Notes: a model not told the origin generated them from the sequence alone. A stretch of DNA of 64,000 bases from Fibrobacteraceae bacterium (GCA_017631885.1 JAGBSH010000026.1:1-64000); one strand, 5' to 3'; shown: positions 17,315-27,003, counted from the stretch's first letter. Numbers and translations are program-made.

Positions 17315-18271
17315 TTATTCAGAGAAGGTGAATGGGATAGTAACAGTGGTGTTACCAGATTTAACCTTGGAGAATGTCCAACGGCTAACTGCACCCTTAA
17401 TTGCTGTATCAAATTCACCGAAACCTGTTGTAGCAGAAGCAATAGAGATGCTGATAATGTCGCCACCAGGAGCAATGGTGAACTTCAGCGTTACTTTACC
17501 GCTAAATCCAGGTTTTTTCTTCAAGAACTTGTTATAGATGTGACGTAAGCCAGGAGTACGCTGACGAACCACTTTCATGATGTCTGCAGCACTACGAGAG
17601 CCACCACCAGCACCCATATCGATATCACGTTCAGACGGAGTCTTGATACGGCCCTTGGCTTTTGTGGAAACTCCACCGCCACCGCCGCCCAAAAGACCGG
17701 CCAAGCCATCACCGATACCACCGGAACCACCTTCAGCATAACCTTCATTGAAGCCACCGTCTGCTTTACCGCGACGGCCACCCATTACAGTTTTACCTGT
17801 GGTTTGGAGACCAGCAACGTCTTTAAGAACTTTGTTAATATCTTTTGCAAAGTTCTGGTTTTTCATCAAGTCGTAAGCACCAGCACTAGCGTTCTTGGTC
17901 TGAGCAGTCAAGAGTTTCAACACACCACGAGTTTGTGGAGCATTAGGTTGACCCTTACCGCGTGGTTTACCACCACCGCCAGCCTTTTTACGAGGCTTTT
18001 CTGGTTCTTTTTTCTTCTTTTCTTCTTTCTTTTCATCTTTCTTTTCTTCAATAGTCATTGAAGCAGAAAGGTCCGCAGCGGCAGAGTCTTCGAAGATAAC
18101 TTCTTCAACGACCGCTTCGTACATAGAAGCCCAAAGAGAGAAAGCCAAAGCTACTACAAGAGAAATACCAGCAATCCCAGCCATCTTCTTATCCGATTCC
18201 GGCATCAAAGACGCTACTAAAGGATCCATGCGTTCTTTTGTTTTCTTTTGTTTTGGTTGTGCTTCTGCCAT
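17315..18271 (-). CDS. AgmX/PglI-type TonB-like energy transducer
   Basis: 318 aa from ATG 18271, preceded by GGAGG; the longer frame to 18340 overlaps tolR and starts outside it. Layout: cytoplasmic tail (1-28), one membrane helix (about 30-51), Lys/Glu-rich then Gly-rich periplasmic linker (75-225), and a C-terminal TonB-like domain (229-318). That domain reads IMKVVRQRTPGLRHIYNKFL, SGKVTLKFTIAPGGDI and SRWTFSKV, the AgmX/PglI C-terminal pattern. The Cys common before the Tyr in deltaproteobacterial members is Ile here. In Myxococcus, AgmX (GltJ) and PglI (GltG) couple the AglRQS proton channel to the outer envelope. It is the last gene of tolQ-tolR-tolR-agmX. Confidence 0.85.
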   Translation of the reverse strand: MAEAQPKQKKTKERMDPLVASLMPESDKKMAGIAGISLVVALAFSLWASMYEAVVEEVIFEDSAAADLSASMTIEEKKDEKKEEKKKKEPEKPRKKAGGGGKPRGKGQPNAPQTRGVLKLLTAQTKNASAGAYDLMKNQNFAKDINKVLKDVAGLQTTGKTVMGGRRGKADGGFNEGYAEGGSGGIGDGLAGLLGGGGGGVSTKAKGRIKTPSERDIDMGAGGGSRSAADIMKVVRQRTPGLRHIYNKFLKKKPGFSGKVTLKFTIAPGGDIISISIASATTGFGEFDTAIKGAVSRWTFSKVKSGNTTVTIPFTFSE

Positions 18272-18273
18272 AA

Positions 18274-18768
18274 TTATTCCTCCCCGCCGTTTTTCATCAT
18301 AACAGCAAAGGCTATGTTGGTATAACCCGCAAAGCCACAAGTAGCCATCACTTTATACATTGCATCATAAGGAATGTTCTTGTCAATCTGAACAACGATA
18401 TTACCTGCTTCGTCAGCTGGTAAGCCAGCAGCAAGAGCATGTTCTTGTTCAGCTTTACGACGTTCCTGGAGAACAGAGTCCACTTTTGTCAACAAGAGTT
18501 CTTGTTGAGCCAAAACTTCTTCTGTTGTGATAATTTTAGCATTATCCACAAGAACATAGTTAGCATCGACAACGACTGTCAAAGAAACTTCCTTAGGTTG
18601 AACCTTGGACGTAGAAACAGGAAGAATAAGGTTTTCTGCCTGAGTCACAAGCTGACCTTCCGCATCGATATTCTTAATCATGAACACGAGAATAATGGTC
18701 ATCATGTCCATCATTGAGGTCAATGAGAACGGCACGTCCTTTGCGTATTGACGCATTTTTCTAGCCAT
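18274..18768 (-). CDS. ExbD/TolR-family proton-channel subunit (Asp present)
   Basis: 164 aa. Short cytoplasmic N-terminus, a single membrane helix (about 15-33) with Asp21 in SLTSMMDMMTIILVFMI, at the position of the proton-carrying Asp of ExbD/TolR. The periplasmic domain ends with the family pattern VVQIDKNIPYDAMYKVMATC. It should pair with the TolQ-like subunit to harvest the proton-motive force. Its ATG overlaps the preceding TolR-like stop (TAATG) and has GGAGG upstream. The downstream agmX-like start is 3 nt past its stop. Confidence 0.92.
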   Translation of the reverse strand: MARKMRQYAKDVPFSLTSMMDMMTIILVFMIKNIDAEGQLVTQAENLILPVSTSKVQPKEVSLTVVVDANYVLVDNAKIITTEEVLAQQELLLTKVDSVLQERRKAEQEHALAAGLPADEAGNIVVQIDKNIPYDAMYKVMATCGFAGYTNIAFAVMMKNGGEE

Positions 18769-19658
18769 TAGCCACCTCCGAGTTTAGCCAAGTTGACTTT
18801 GGCAAATCCTGCAGATTTGGCACGGTCCATCAAAGAGATGATCTTGTCAAACTGCGTATCATCGTTAGCAACAACAATGATGTTATCGACGTCTTCAAGG
18901 TCAATAAATTGCGTATGGATAGCAATCAAATCCTTGGCAATCAAATCATAAGCAGAGAGCGGATAAATGATGTTTTTTGCTGCATCTTCCGGTTTCAACT
19001 TACGAGCGGAGTTTGGAGTTAAAGTAGCGAGAGCTGTACCAGCACCTGGTTTTTTCAAACCAGCTGGAGCCTTTAAACCACCAGGACCTTCACCAGTCAT
19101 AGCAATAAATTCGTTATTGCCATTTACGAATGCACTATCAGGCACGTTTTCCCCTTGTGAGGAGTAAAGAGCCCAACGTACACGACCTGGATCTTCTTCT
19201 GATGTTTTTTCCAAAGCCCACAATTCAATTGTTTCAATTTCGTACAAGTATTTTTCCTTGTCCATTTCCTTGCCATCTTGGCATTTAGGACCATGGCCTG
19301 CATCTACAGCTGCTTTCACTTCTTCTGGAGAATAAGTGATGAGCTTAGCATCAGATTTGCAACGGAACGTCCACATTTCTTTAAAGTAAACGTTAGGTTG
19401 GAAACCACCACGAGCACCAATAACCAAGTATTCAGGAGTAATAGCCAAGGAGAGATTCAATGCCTGTTGATCCGGTTCCGGTGGAGCGTCGTTAGTCATA
19501 TTCATCATGCTTCTTTCAGGGAGCGTGACTTCAACAATAGCGAGCTTCTGGAAAGCGGTCATAGACAACAGCATCGGAATCAGGATCGTAAACAGACCCA
19601 TCGCCGGGAGTAGGTCCGGTTCCTCTGGATCTTTTGGCGGCTTGACTTCTTTTGCCAT
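18768..19658 (-). CDS. Second ExbD/TolR-like protein, enlarged and lacking the membrane Asp
   Basis: 296 aa, nearly twice the usual ExbD length. The only membrane helix (about 18-38, MGLFTILIPMLLSMTAF) has no acidic residue; Gly stands about where the catalytic Asp should be, and the nearest Asp is residue 15 at the border. A periplasmic insert of about 150 residues precedes a C-terminal ExbD-like fold (YDLIAKDLIAIHTQF, then VANDDTQFDKIISLMDRAK). It probably forms a hetero-dimer with the other TolR-like subunit, as AglQ/AglS are thought to do, with a structural rather than proton-carrying role. That role is inference. It overlaps the next gene by one base. Confidence 0.85.
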   Translation of the reverse strand: MAKEVKPPKDPEEPDLLPAMGLFTILIPMLLSMTAFQKLAIVEVTLPERSMMNMTNDAPPEPDQQALNLSLAITPEYLVIGARGGFQPNVYFKEMWTFRCKSDAKLITYSPEEVKAAVDAGHGPKCQDGKEMDKEKYLYEIETIELWALEKTSEEDPGRVRWALYSSQGENVPDSAFVNGNNEFIAMTGEGPGGLKAPAGLKKPGAGTALATLTPNSARKLKPEDAAKNIIYPLSAYDLIAKDLIAIHTQFIDLEDVDNIIVVANDDTQFDKIISLMDRAKSAGFAKVNLAKLGGG

Positions 19659-19704
19659 ATTTTACCACTCCATGTGTTAAACTATTAAACCAATTAATTA
19701 GAAA

Positions 19705-20325
19705 TTAGGACAAAGAGTTGATAATCTTAAGACCTTTTTCTTCCATTTCTTGAATCAAGCGTTCGCTGTTCATGTTGAGGAGACCAACGATAACGAGAAG
19801 CGGAACTGCAGAAAGAAGACCGAGAAGCGTTGTACCCATAGCGATAGCAATACCGTCAGCAAGTGCTTTTGGACGTTCAGCAGCAGGTTTGTTAGCCACA
19901 GCATCGAACGTAAAGATAAGACCATAAATCGTACCCATAAGACCAAGGAGAGTAGAGATAGAGGCCATAACAGAAATGATACTTACATAACGAGTTAAAC
20001 GAGGTGCTTCAGTGAGGAAAACGGCGTCACTTGCGTTAACCATTGCATCACGACCTTTGTCATGGTTTGCAACGATAGAAGCCATAACCTTAGCAATAGG
20101 AAGTTTTGATTTTTCAGCAAAACTCAATGCTTGATCATATTGTTGAGAGGATACCAATTGGCCGAATTTCTTCAAGAAATCTGCACGACCTTTACCGCTC
20201 TTCAACATAACATAAATGATACGTTCAATGGAAAAACCAAGGCCGATAATGAAAACGACCAAGATAATCCACATAAATTGCCAACCATCAGATTCAGGAC
20301 TGAAAGATTGTAGCATTTTTCCCAT
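19705..20325 (-). CDS. MotA/TolQ/ExbB-family proton channel subunit
   Basis: 206 aa with three membrane helices (about 17-38, 108-132 and 153-178) and a cytoplasmic loop between the first two, the TolQ/ExbB layout. The last two helices hold small residues and Thr (LGLMGTIYGLIFTFDA; GIAIAMGTTLLGLLSAVPLL), the family signature. It is the first gene of the four-gene operon and is preceded by about 580 bases of gene-free AT-rich DNA. The closest functional analogy is AglR of the Myxococcus gliding motor or TolQ; sequence alone cannot choose. Confidence 0.92.
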   Translation of the reverse strand: MGKMLQSFSPESDGWQFMWIILVVFIIGLGFSIERIIYVMLKSGKGRADFLKKFGQLVSSQQYDQALSFAEKSKLPIAKVMASIVANHDKGRDAMVNASDAVFLTEAPRLTRYVSIISVMASISTLLGLMGTIYGLIFTFDAVANKPAAERPKALADGIAIAMGTTLLGLLSAVPLLVIVGLLNMNSERLIQEMEEKGLKIINSLS

Positions 20326-20903
20326 GATAAATACTCCTTATTCGAGAGGTTAAATTAAATGATTCCTAGTCCATATTTATCTTTTTTATCCAAAATTGGA
20401 TACCCAAAAGCAGTAAAAAAATCTTTACTCCTGTAAAAAAACAAGCTTTTTTTACTCTAAAGCCCTATTTTTTTGCGAATGTTACTTTCTTTTTTCATTA
20501 CTTACTCTTTTTTACATTAAAAAAAACGTTTTTTCATTATTTTTCCCCCGTTTTTTATTCTTTTAAAAAATGACTTTTATCTCGAAAAAGAATCTGTTTA
20601 TCGCTTTTTTATAATACTTCCCTCTGTTTTTTGAACCTATTTGGGGCTTATAACTTTTGATATCATTTTAGTTTTTTATGACTCGTTTTTATCATTTATA
20701 TCGTGAATTTTATTTCTTCACGCAATTACATATAAATTAACAATTTTTTTCTTTATTTATATTAAGATTTTTTTGTTTTCATCTTGCATAAAACATCTCC
20801 CTACAGGTTCTCTTGAGCAAAACAGTATACTATCTCTTTCTCATTGCTATTTTTTCTAACCTGAACTTTAAATTACAAAAGAAGTAAAGTAACTCTTAAA
20901 CAA
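20326..20903. other. Long AT-rich non-coding interval upstream of the TolQ-like gene
   Basis: About 580 bases with many T-runs on the plus strand (A-runs on the transcribed minus strand) and no supported frame. It must contain the promoter for the tolQ-like operon; TATTATA (minus, near 20613) is a -10-like candidate, without a clear -35. The length is unusual for this compact region and could hold a long leader or small RNA, but no convincing structure was found. Confidence 0.5.
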
Positions 20904-20938
20904 AAAAAGAACGAACCCTTTTAGGATTCGTTCTTTTT
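20904..20938 (-). terminator. Intrinsic terminator after the 1253-aa TPR gene
   Basis: Stem AAAAAGAACGAA (20904-20915) with TTCGTTCTTTTT (20927-20938), T-run on the minus strand. It separates the ompA-barrel-TPR operon from the tolQ-like operon. Confidence 0.9.
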
Positions 20939-20951
20939 AAAATTATTGCTA

Positions 20952-23900
20952 CTACGGAGCTACTGGTGCAGCTGCTGCTCCTGGAGGAGGTGGAGGAGGA
21001 GCTAATTTAGCTCTCAATTCCTTGAGTTCCTTCTTCAACTTTTCAGCTTCTGCTTTGGCTTCAGCAATAATGTCACGATATGTGGCAATCTTTTCTTCTG
21101 GAGTCATAACAGTAGAAGCAGCAATCTGTTCGATACGAGCTTTCGTCTTGAAGTATGCTGGATCTTGGAAGAGCGTACTTGGGTCAAACTTTTCAATTTT
21201 AACTGCCAAGGCTTCGTTAGCTTCATCCAATGTCTTCAAAGTTTCGTAAAGTTTTGCAGTCCATTCGTTTTCAATACCATAATGAGCGGCAGCTTTAATA
21301 CCTGTTGCACATTGCGGAGCAGCAAGGTCTTTAGCAGCTTGAGAACGATTCTGCAATTCTTCTCTATAAGCTTCCAAATCTTCGTGAACAGCAAACTGAG
21401 CATCTTCAAGAGCCATACCTTCGTATTCTACGTATTCATTTACGATTGTAGCACTATCTGGCAATGGAGAATTTGCAAATGCATCAGCCACTTCTACGAA
21501 CACAGCACAACCTTGATAATACATTTCAATATAACCTGCTTCAGCCGCAATCACGTCTTCATTGTAGAAACCTTGGTCACGAGCGAGGTCAATATTTTTC
21601 TGGAAGATTGGACGAGCTTGTTCATAGTAGCTAGGGAGCTGTTGAACAATGCCAATACGTTCTGCAAAGATTTCTTCGTCTGTTTTGCCGTTCAATTCTT
21701 GTTCACGAATCTTAGCAGCCATTGTCACAAAGAGCATACCCATCTTGTTTGTTGCACGGAATGTCCACTTTTCAGATGCGTAAGTTGCAGATTTAGAGTA
21801 TTGAGACATAGCTTTCTGCAAGATATCAACTAAGCTCTTGATAATCTTAGCTTTTTCTTTTTCAGAGCCTTTCAATACAAGCGGTTCCATCTTTTCTTGT
21901 TCAAATTCACCTAAATGGAATGCGGCTTCAGCAGGAACAGATGGGTCAGCATTCTTGATCTGCAAACCGAACTTATCATAGGCTTCAAGAGTCTTTTTAT
22001 AGTATTCAGCTGCAGAAGCAAAATCCTTAAGTTCCATATAAGCACGAGCTGTACCAACATAAGCGGCAATCAACTTTTCTTTATCTTCTTGATAGTTCTT
22101 GATAAAGAACTTGTATTCTTGAGCAGCCAATTCCCATTTCTTAGCATTCTGGTAAGCAAGAGGAATACTAAATGCAGCATCAAGAGCATAAGAAGACTTT
22201 GGATAATCCTTTACAAGATCTTTAGAACAACGAATTGCTTCTTCAGTCATTTTGGCTTCGTCATAAGTCAAGCAAGCACTATAAAGCATACTTGGAGTCT
22301 TTTCGTGCTTTGGATAACGTTTGTAAGCAATTTCGTAAGTCATAGCTGCTTGTTTCTTATCTGGGATAGAATCATAAGTTGTAGCAGCGAAACCAATTGC
22401 CTGGAATGCCATAGAATCTTGTGGGAAGTTTTCTGTAATGAACAAGAAAGTCATAGCAGCATCACGCATCTTGTTATCTTTCTTGTAGTTAGAAGCCGCA
22501 CGCAAAATAGAGCGGATTGTAAGTGGAGAACTTACATAAGAGCGAGGCATCAACATAAATGTTTCAGCAGCTTTTGAATAAAGCTTTGCATTTTCGTAAG
22601 CAGCAGCAGCTTCGAAGATAGCCTTATCCGCAAATGATGCATTCGGATAACGTTTAACAAGATCTAAATAAGCAACAGCACCGGCTTCATACTGACCACC
22701 CTTAACTGCACGTTCTGCTTTCTGGAAGAGAACAGCAGCAATAGCTTTTTCAATTTCTTTTGCCATAGAGTCATTGCGAGTAGCCTTGACTTCTGTATAT
22801 TGCTTATAGAGCCATTCAAATTCCTTTTGAGAATCATCAAGTTGGTCAGATTCCAACAAGGACTGAGCAAGCATACGACTAATCAACAAAATGTATTTGT
22901 GATTCGGGAAACGTTGTTTCAAATCACGAAGCACAACAACAGCCGTTTTATGTTGCTTTGCGTTATAATGAACAATAGCAGCATTGTAAGCAAGTTCAGC
23001 AGCTTCTTCTTTTTGACCAAACTTTTTCATGTACAAGTCAACTTGAGCGAAGTAAGCTTTTGTTTCTGGTAATGCATAAGCCTTAACAGGGTCATTAGCA
23101 GCTTTATTTTTCATAGCTTCTTCACGAGCTTGATCCATCATGAGAACTGCGTTATAACCAGCTTCTTCTTTCTTGAGAGCCACATCTGTGTTAGGTGGAC
23201 GACGGCCATAACGATTAGTATCGCAATCCACAATCCAGTTAAACATTTTTGCTGCATTTGCAAATTGAGACATTTCTTGGTATACCAAAGCCAAGTTGAT
23301 ATGAACTTTGTATTCATCCCAAGTAGGTTCTTTTGCATAACGTTTCAAGAACGCATTATAACCTTCAATAGCCTTTCCAAATCTTTTCTTACCGCCTTCA
23401 GTATCACCAGATTTCATAAGCTTAGCTGCTTGAGCATGGTCATACTGAGGAATATCCAACATAGCACTGCGGATTGCAGATTCTGCATTCTTTACAGATG
23501 CTGGGTATTGTTGGTTTTTCTTATACCAAGAAGAATTGCGGTCGTAACGTTTTACAACTGTGTAACGATATTCTTGAGCTTCATCAAACTTTTGTTGTAA
23601 AATGAGAATTTCAACAATTGCGATATCAGCCAAAGGAGCATCGATGTAATTTGGGTTGATTGCCATCAAACGGCGGAAAGATTGAACTGCTTCTTCGTTA
23701 CGGTCGTGGTCTTTGTTCTTCATACCGATGCGATAGTAGAGAGAATCTTTAAATGAAACTTTCTTGTCTTTCAAGAATGTTTCTGCTTCTTCTACACCAC
23801 CACCTTCAAGGTCAGAGAAAGCTGCTGCCATAAAGTCCATAGCTTCTGCACGTAAGTCGCTAGGATATTTACCAGCATCAGCACCAACGATATAATCGAA

Positions 23901-24713
23901 ATACTTAACAGCTGCTGTTTCAAATTCAGCAATGTTATAATAAGATTCAGCTAAGTGATACATAGCAAGAGCTGCTTCTTTACCCGTAAGGTTCTGGAAG
24001 CCTGTCACCTTGTTATAAGCACTAATAGCATCTCTAAATTTACGGTTCATGAAGTGGTATTCAGCAATACGGAGCCATGCTTTTGGCACAAGACCGTTGT
24101 CTGGGAAGTTTTTAACCAACTTCATACGCAATTCATAGGCTTCTTTTTCTTTGCCAGAAGCTTCCAAAACAAATGAAGCTTGGAACATTACAACTGGAGC
24201 ACGATCTGCTTTAGGATACTTGTCGATGTATTCCAAGAAGTATGCCAATGACTTTTCATGATTTGCTTTTGGGAATTCACCAAGAGACTTACATTTTGCA
24301 GGTTCATTATCACGATCTGCGCACCATGCAGCATCTTCTTCGTATTTAGCCATTTTATCAAGATGGAGTTTTTCTTCCAATTGATACTGATAATGACCTA
24401 ATTGTTGCAAAGCACTTGCACAACGGGAACTCTGTTTACCTTTACAAAGGTTTACTTGCTTTTCCCATTGAGCAATAGCATCAGTCATACCTTTTTCATC
24501 AAGACCACCAGAACGGCAAGCCTGTTCAGCCTGATTCTTCAAAATTTTATAAGAACTCGCACAGCTCTTATAATCAGAAGAACCTTTTTTCATAGCCTTA
24601 CATTTGGCAAATAATTTTTTAGCTTCGGCTGTTTTTTCTTTACAAGGATCCGCAGCAAATGAAGTACCTATCAAAGTGGCCAAGGCTACGGTAAATAAAA
24701 ACGCTTTCTTCAT
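20952..24713 (-). CDS. Giant periplasmic TPR-repeat protein
   Basis: 1253 aa. Signal peptide MKKAFLFTVALATLIGTSFA, then a Cys-containing segment, then an almost continuous array of TPR-like helical hairpins from about residue 140 to 950. Examples are KAYALPETKAYFAQVDLYMK, AAELAYNAAIVHYNAKQHKT and YKRYPKHEKTPSMLYSACLT. A long charged coiled coil near the C-terminus (about 1180-1235) is followed by a Pro/Ala tail containing PPPPPPGAAAA. The role is probably a periplasmic scaffold for multiprotein assembly. It is the last gene of a three-gene operon. TPR proteins GltD and GltE occupy an analogous place in the Myxococcus Glt complex; homology is untested. Confidence 0.82.
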   Translation of the reverse strand: MKKAFLFTVALATLIGTSFAADPCKEKTAEAKKLFAKCKAMKKGSSDYKSCASSYKILKNQAEQACRSGGLDEKGMTDAIAQWEKQVNLCKGKQSSRCASALQQLGHYQYQLEEKLHLDKMAKYEEDAAWCADRDNEPAKCKSLGEFPKANHEKSLAYFLEYIDKYPKADRAPVVMFQASFVLEASGKEKEAYELRMKLVKNFPDNGLVPKAWLRIAEYHFMNRKFRDAISAYNKVTGFQNLTGKEAALAMYHLAESYYNIAEFETAAVKYFDYIVGADAGKYPSDLRAEAMDFMAAAFSDLEGGGVEEAETFLKDKKVSFKDSLYYRIGMKNKDHDRNEEAVQSFRRLMAINPNYIDAPLADIAIVEILILQQKFDEAQEYRYTVVKRYDRNSSWYKKNQQYPASVKNAESAIRSAMLDIPQYDHAQAAKLMKSGDTEGGKKRFGKAIEGYNAFLKRYAKEPTWDEYKVHINLALVYQEMSQFANAAKMFNWIVDCDTNRYGRRPPNTDVALKKEEAGYNAVLMMDQAREEAMKNKAANDPVKAYALPETKAYFAQVDLYMKKFGQKEEAAELAYNAAIVHYNAKQHKTAVVVLRDLKQRFPNHKYILLISRMLAQSLLESDQLDDSQKEFEWLYKQYTEVKATRNDSMAKEIEKAIAAVLFQKAERAVKGGQYEAGAVAYLDLVKRYPNASFADKAIFEAAAAYENAKLYSKAAETFMLMPRSYVSSPLTIRSILRAASNYKKDNKMRDAAMTFLFITENFPQDSMAFQAIGFAATTYDSIPDKKQAAMTYEIAYKRYPKHEKTPSMLYSACLTYDEAKMTEEAIRCSKDLVKDYPKSSYALDAAFSIPLAYQNAKKWELAAQEYKFFIKNYQEDKEKLIAAYVGTARAYMELKDFASAAEYYKKTLEAYDKFGLQIKNADPSVPAEAAFHLGEFEQEKMEPLVLKGSEKEKAKIIKSLVDILQKAMSQYSKSATYASEKWTFRATNKMGMLFVTMAAKIREQELNGKTDEEIFAERIGIVQQLPSYYEQARPIFQKNIDLARDQGFYNEDVIAAEAGYIEMYYQGCAVFVEVADAFANSPLPDSATIVNEYVEYEGMALEDAQFAVHEDLEAYREELQNRSQAAKDLAAPQCATGIKAAAHYGIENEWTAKLYETLKTLDEANEALAVKIEKFDPSTLFQDPAYFKTKARIEQIAASTVMTPEEKIATYRDIIAEAKAEAEKLKKELKELRAKLAPPPPPPGAAAAPVAP

Positions 24714-24758
24714 TTTTGATTTCCACCTATGAATTAATCAAAGAAAAGGAAAACTGGA

Positions 24759-26990
24759 TTATTCCAGTTCTCCTAAGTCTTCAAGTTCTTGAAGTTCCTG
24801 AGATGCTTCGCCAGCACCACCAGCCATTTTTGTTTTCACAGTAGCAAGAGTAAAGCCTGCGTCTTCAGCAATACGCTTGCGGTTTGATTCAAACCTATCA
24901 CTCTGAACAGAACGTTGCATAAATGCGGCGTGATCTTCAATTGCTTTATTGGCTTTATCAAAAGATGGACGCAATGCTGCACGTTTTTGTTCAACACGAG
25001 GAGTAGGAAGCTGACGAGAAAGATCCAACACTTGAGCTTGAACAGAATCAAATTCTGCAAGTTGGTTATCATATGCTTGCTGAGCACTATCACGAGCAGC
25101 AGCAGAAACTACTGGCTGATCAGTCAATTTAGAAGCTTCTGACAATGCTTTTTCAGCATTTTGGTAATCTTTCTTCATAAAGTAACAGTAACCTTGAACC
25201 AAGTAAGCTTCTGAAACCAAGAATGATTGTGGCAAATTGGAAATAATCCATTGTGCGTGTTTCTGAGCATCATCTGGTTTGTTTACCTTCAAGAAAGACC
25301 ATGCAATACCGAGTTGAGCTTCATCATACACAGGAGAACTTGGTTGAACTTGTGCATAAAGAGCGGCGGCGGCGGCAATATCTGGATTTTCACCAGAGAA
25401 GTAAATGTGGCCTAATTTAACCTTTGCAGCATCTTGCAAGTCACGTTCAGAAAGGTTAGAAGTAACTTGTTCAGTAATGTCGCGGAAACAACTTTCTGCT
25501 TCATCCCATTTACCCATACGGCTATAAGCAATACCCATTGTATAGCGAGCATAGAAGTAGTTCGCGTTACCAGGAAGAATAGCAGCAAGGAGTTCTACAG
25601 ATTCTTGATACAAACCCTGTTCGAACTTAATCTGACCAGCAATGTAGTCAGCATCTGCTTTCACATCACTTTCACCAAAACGCTTTGCAATATTTTGATA
25701 CTTCTTCATAGCTTCATCAAATTTACCTTCCTTATAGTCGATGTTCATCAACTGGAAGTGGTATTTAGCACGTTGGTCAGAATTTGGGTAACGCTTGATA
25801 GCGTCTTCATAAACGGCACGTGCAGCGGTATGCATACGAAGGTTTTCAAACGATTTAGCTTTATAGAATGCAGCCTGGTCAACCAAGTGGAATGCAGGAT
25901 ACTTTGTTTGAACCTTACCAAAGGCGTAAGCAGCACCTAAGAAGTCACGATTCAAGTAAAGACGCATTGCAGCACGATAATCGTTTTCAGGTTCGATTTT
26001 CAAACGACGATATCTTTCTTCACCAATAGCTTCTTCACGAGTATTGCCGAAGCGAGTGGTTAATTTCAATGCCCAAATGAAACCACGATTTTTCTTTTCA
26101 ATCAAGTCATCGTGAGACATTTCGAAATCTAAAGCAACATACTTCAAGAAGAATAAATCCTTGACGTTAACTGTTGCACCAACAACTGGATAACCTTCTT
26201 TTGTGAAGCGAAGACGAACGCCCAAGTGAGAAGACAAGTAGTAAGTAGCAGTAAAACTCATTTCGAGATTCATGCCATCACCACCTTCAGAGTCTTCGTG
26301 CAGAACATCAATTAAAGAAAATTCTGCTTTAACTTCGAGCATTCTGTTCAAACCACGGTAGAACAAAGAGAGGTTCAAGTTGCTAGGAATCTTGTAAGCT
26401 TCGTCTGCAGTGAAAAGCACAAACGAATAACCAGAAGATTCTGCTTCAGTGCTAACCGCTGGAGCAATAGCATTCTGGAAAGCAAGGCCAACTTGCAAGA
26501 AACCAAAACGGGAATTAGCAATCGGATTCCAACTAATACCGAAGTCGGCACCTATTGTCAACTGTTTGTTTTCTCCAAATTGGTCAATTTGCAAAATAGA
26601 AACATCTACACCAAGTGCTAAACATTGCATTAAGTTATAAGCATAACCAATCATGTAAGCATTTTCAATGTAAGACTTGCCACCATCAATGGAAGCACCG
26701 TTTTCAAAGAACGAGAAACCAAGCGTATGCTTGTAATCCATTGGTAAAGTGAAAGAAACATATTCCTGGCTAGCTTCGCCACTAATGGACTGGAAGAAGC
26801 CAATACTCAATTCCATTTGATCTGTTTCTGCAATACCAGCTGGGTTTACATACATGGAGGTATTTCCACCGAATTCCCCGAACCAGTCATTCTGCTGATA
26901 CTTGTGTGGGGAATATGTGGGAGAAGCAGCCAAAGAACTAACAAGCGCAAGCCCGAGGGCAGTTGATTTGATGAAGCTATAACGAGTCAC
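24759..26990 (-). CDS. Outer-membrane barrel-TPR fusion protein (GTG start)
   Basis: 743 aa. Starts with GTG at 26990, supported by GGAGAAGG upstream and by the signal peptide (LGLALVSSLAAS). The N-terminal ~310 residues look like a PorV/PorQ-type beta barrel: GGNTSMYVNPAGIAETD, then alternating strands. Residues ~330-640 are TPR repeats (YRAAMRLYLNRDFLGAAYAF and similar), and the C-terminus is charged, ending in a Glu/Leu-rich tail. A barrel with its own TPR arm could tie the outer membrane to the periplasmic TPR protein encoded next. It lies 13 nt after the OmpA-like gene and 45 nt before the 1253-aa gene. Confidence 0.78.
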   Translation of the reverse strand: MTRYSFIKSTALGLALVSSLAASPTYSPHKYQQNDWFGEFGGNTSMYVNPAGIAETDQMELSIGFFQSISGEASQEYVSFTLPMDYKHTLGFSFFENGASIDGGKSYIENAYMIGYAYNLMQCLALGVDVSILQIDQFGENKQLTIGADFGISWNPIANSRFGFLQVGLAFQNAIAPAVSTEAESSGYSFVLFTADEAYKIPSNLNLSLFYRGLNRMLEVKAEFSLIDVLHEDSEGGDGMNLEMSFTATYYLSSHLGVRLRFTKEGYPVVGATVNVKDLFFLKYVALDFEMSHDDLIEKKNRGFIWALKLTTRFGNTREEAIGEERYRRLKIEPENDYRAAMRLYLNRDFLGAAYAFGKVQTKYPAFHLVDQAAFYKAKSFENLRMHTAARAVYEDAIKRYPNSDQRAKYHFQLMNIDYKEGKFDEAMKKYQNIAKRFGESDVKADADYIAGQIKFEQGLYQESVELLAAILPGNANYFYARYTMGIAYSRMGKWDEAESCFRDITEQVTSNLSERDLQDAAKVKLGHIYFSGENPDIAAAAALYAQVQPSSPVYDEAQLGIAWSFLKVNKPDDAQKHAQWIISNLPQSFLVSEAYLVQGYCYFMKKDYQNAEKALSEASKLTDQPVVSAAARDSAQQAYDNQLAEFDSVQAQVLDLSRQLPTPRVEQKRAALRPSFDKANKAIEDHAAFMQRSVQSDRFESNRKRIAEDAGFTLATVKTKMAGGAGEASQELQELEDLGELE

Positions 26991-27003
26991 CTAACCTTCT
27001 CCT

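Noticed and set aside
17164-17475. 103-codon minus frame at the operon end
   Set aside because: Overlaps the AgmX-like gene out of frame and runs through its terminator.
21165-22577. Antisense plus-strand frames of 220-222 codons opposite the 1253-aa TPR gene
   Set aside because: They follow codon bias of the well-supported TPR gene on the other strand. No ribosome sites, and the translations are Cys/Phe/Ser-rich without family features.
25434-25940. 168-codon plus frame opposite the barrel-TPR gene
   Set aside because: Shadow of the coding strand; no independent support.
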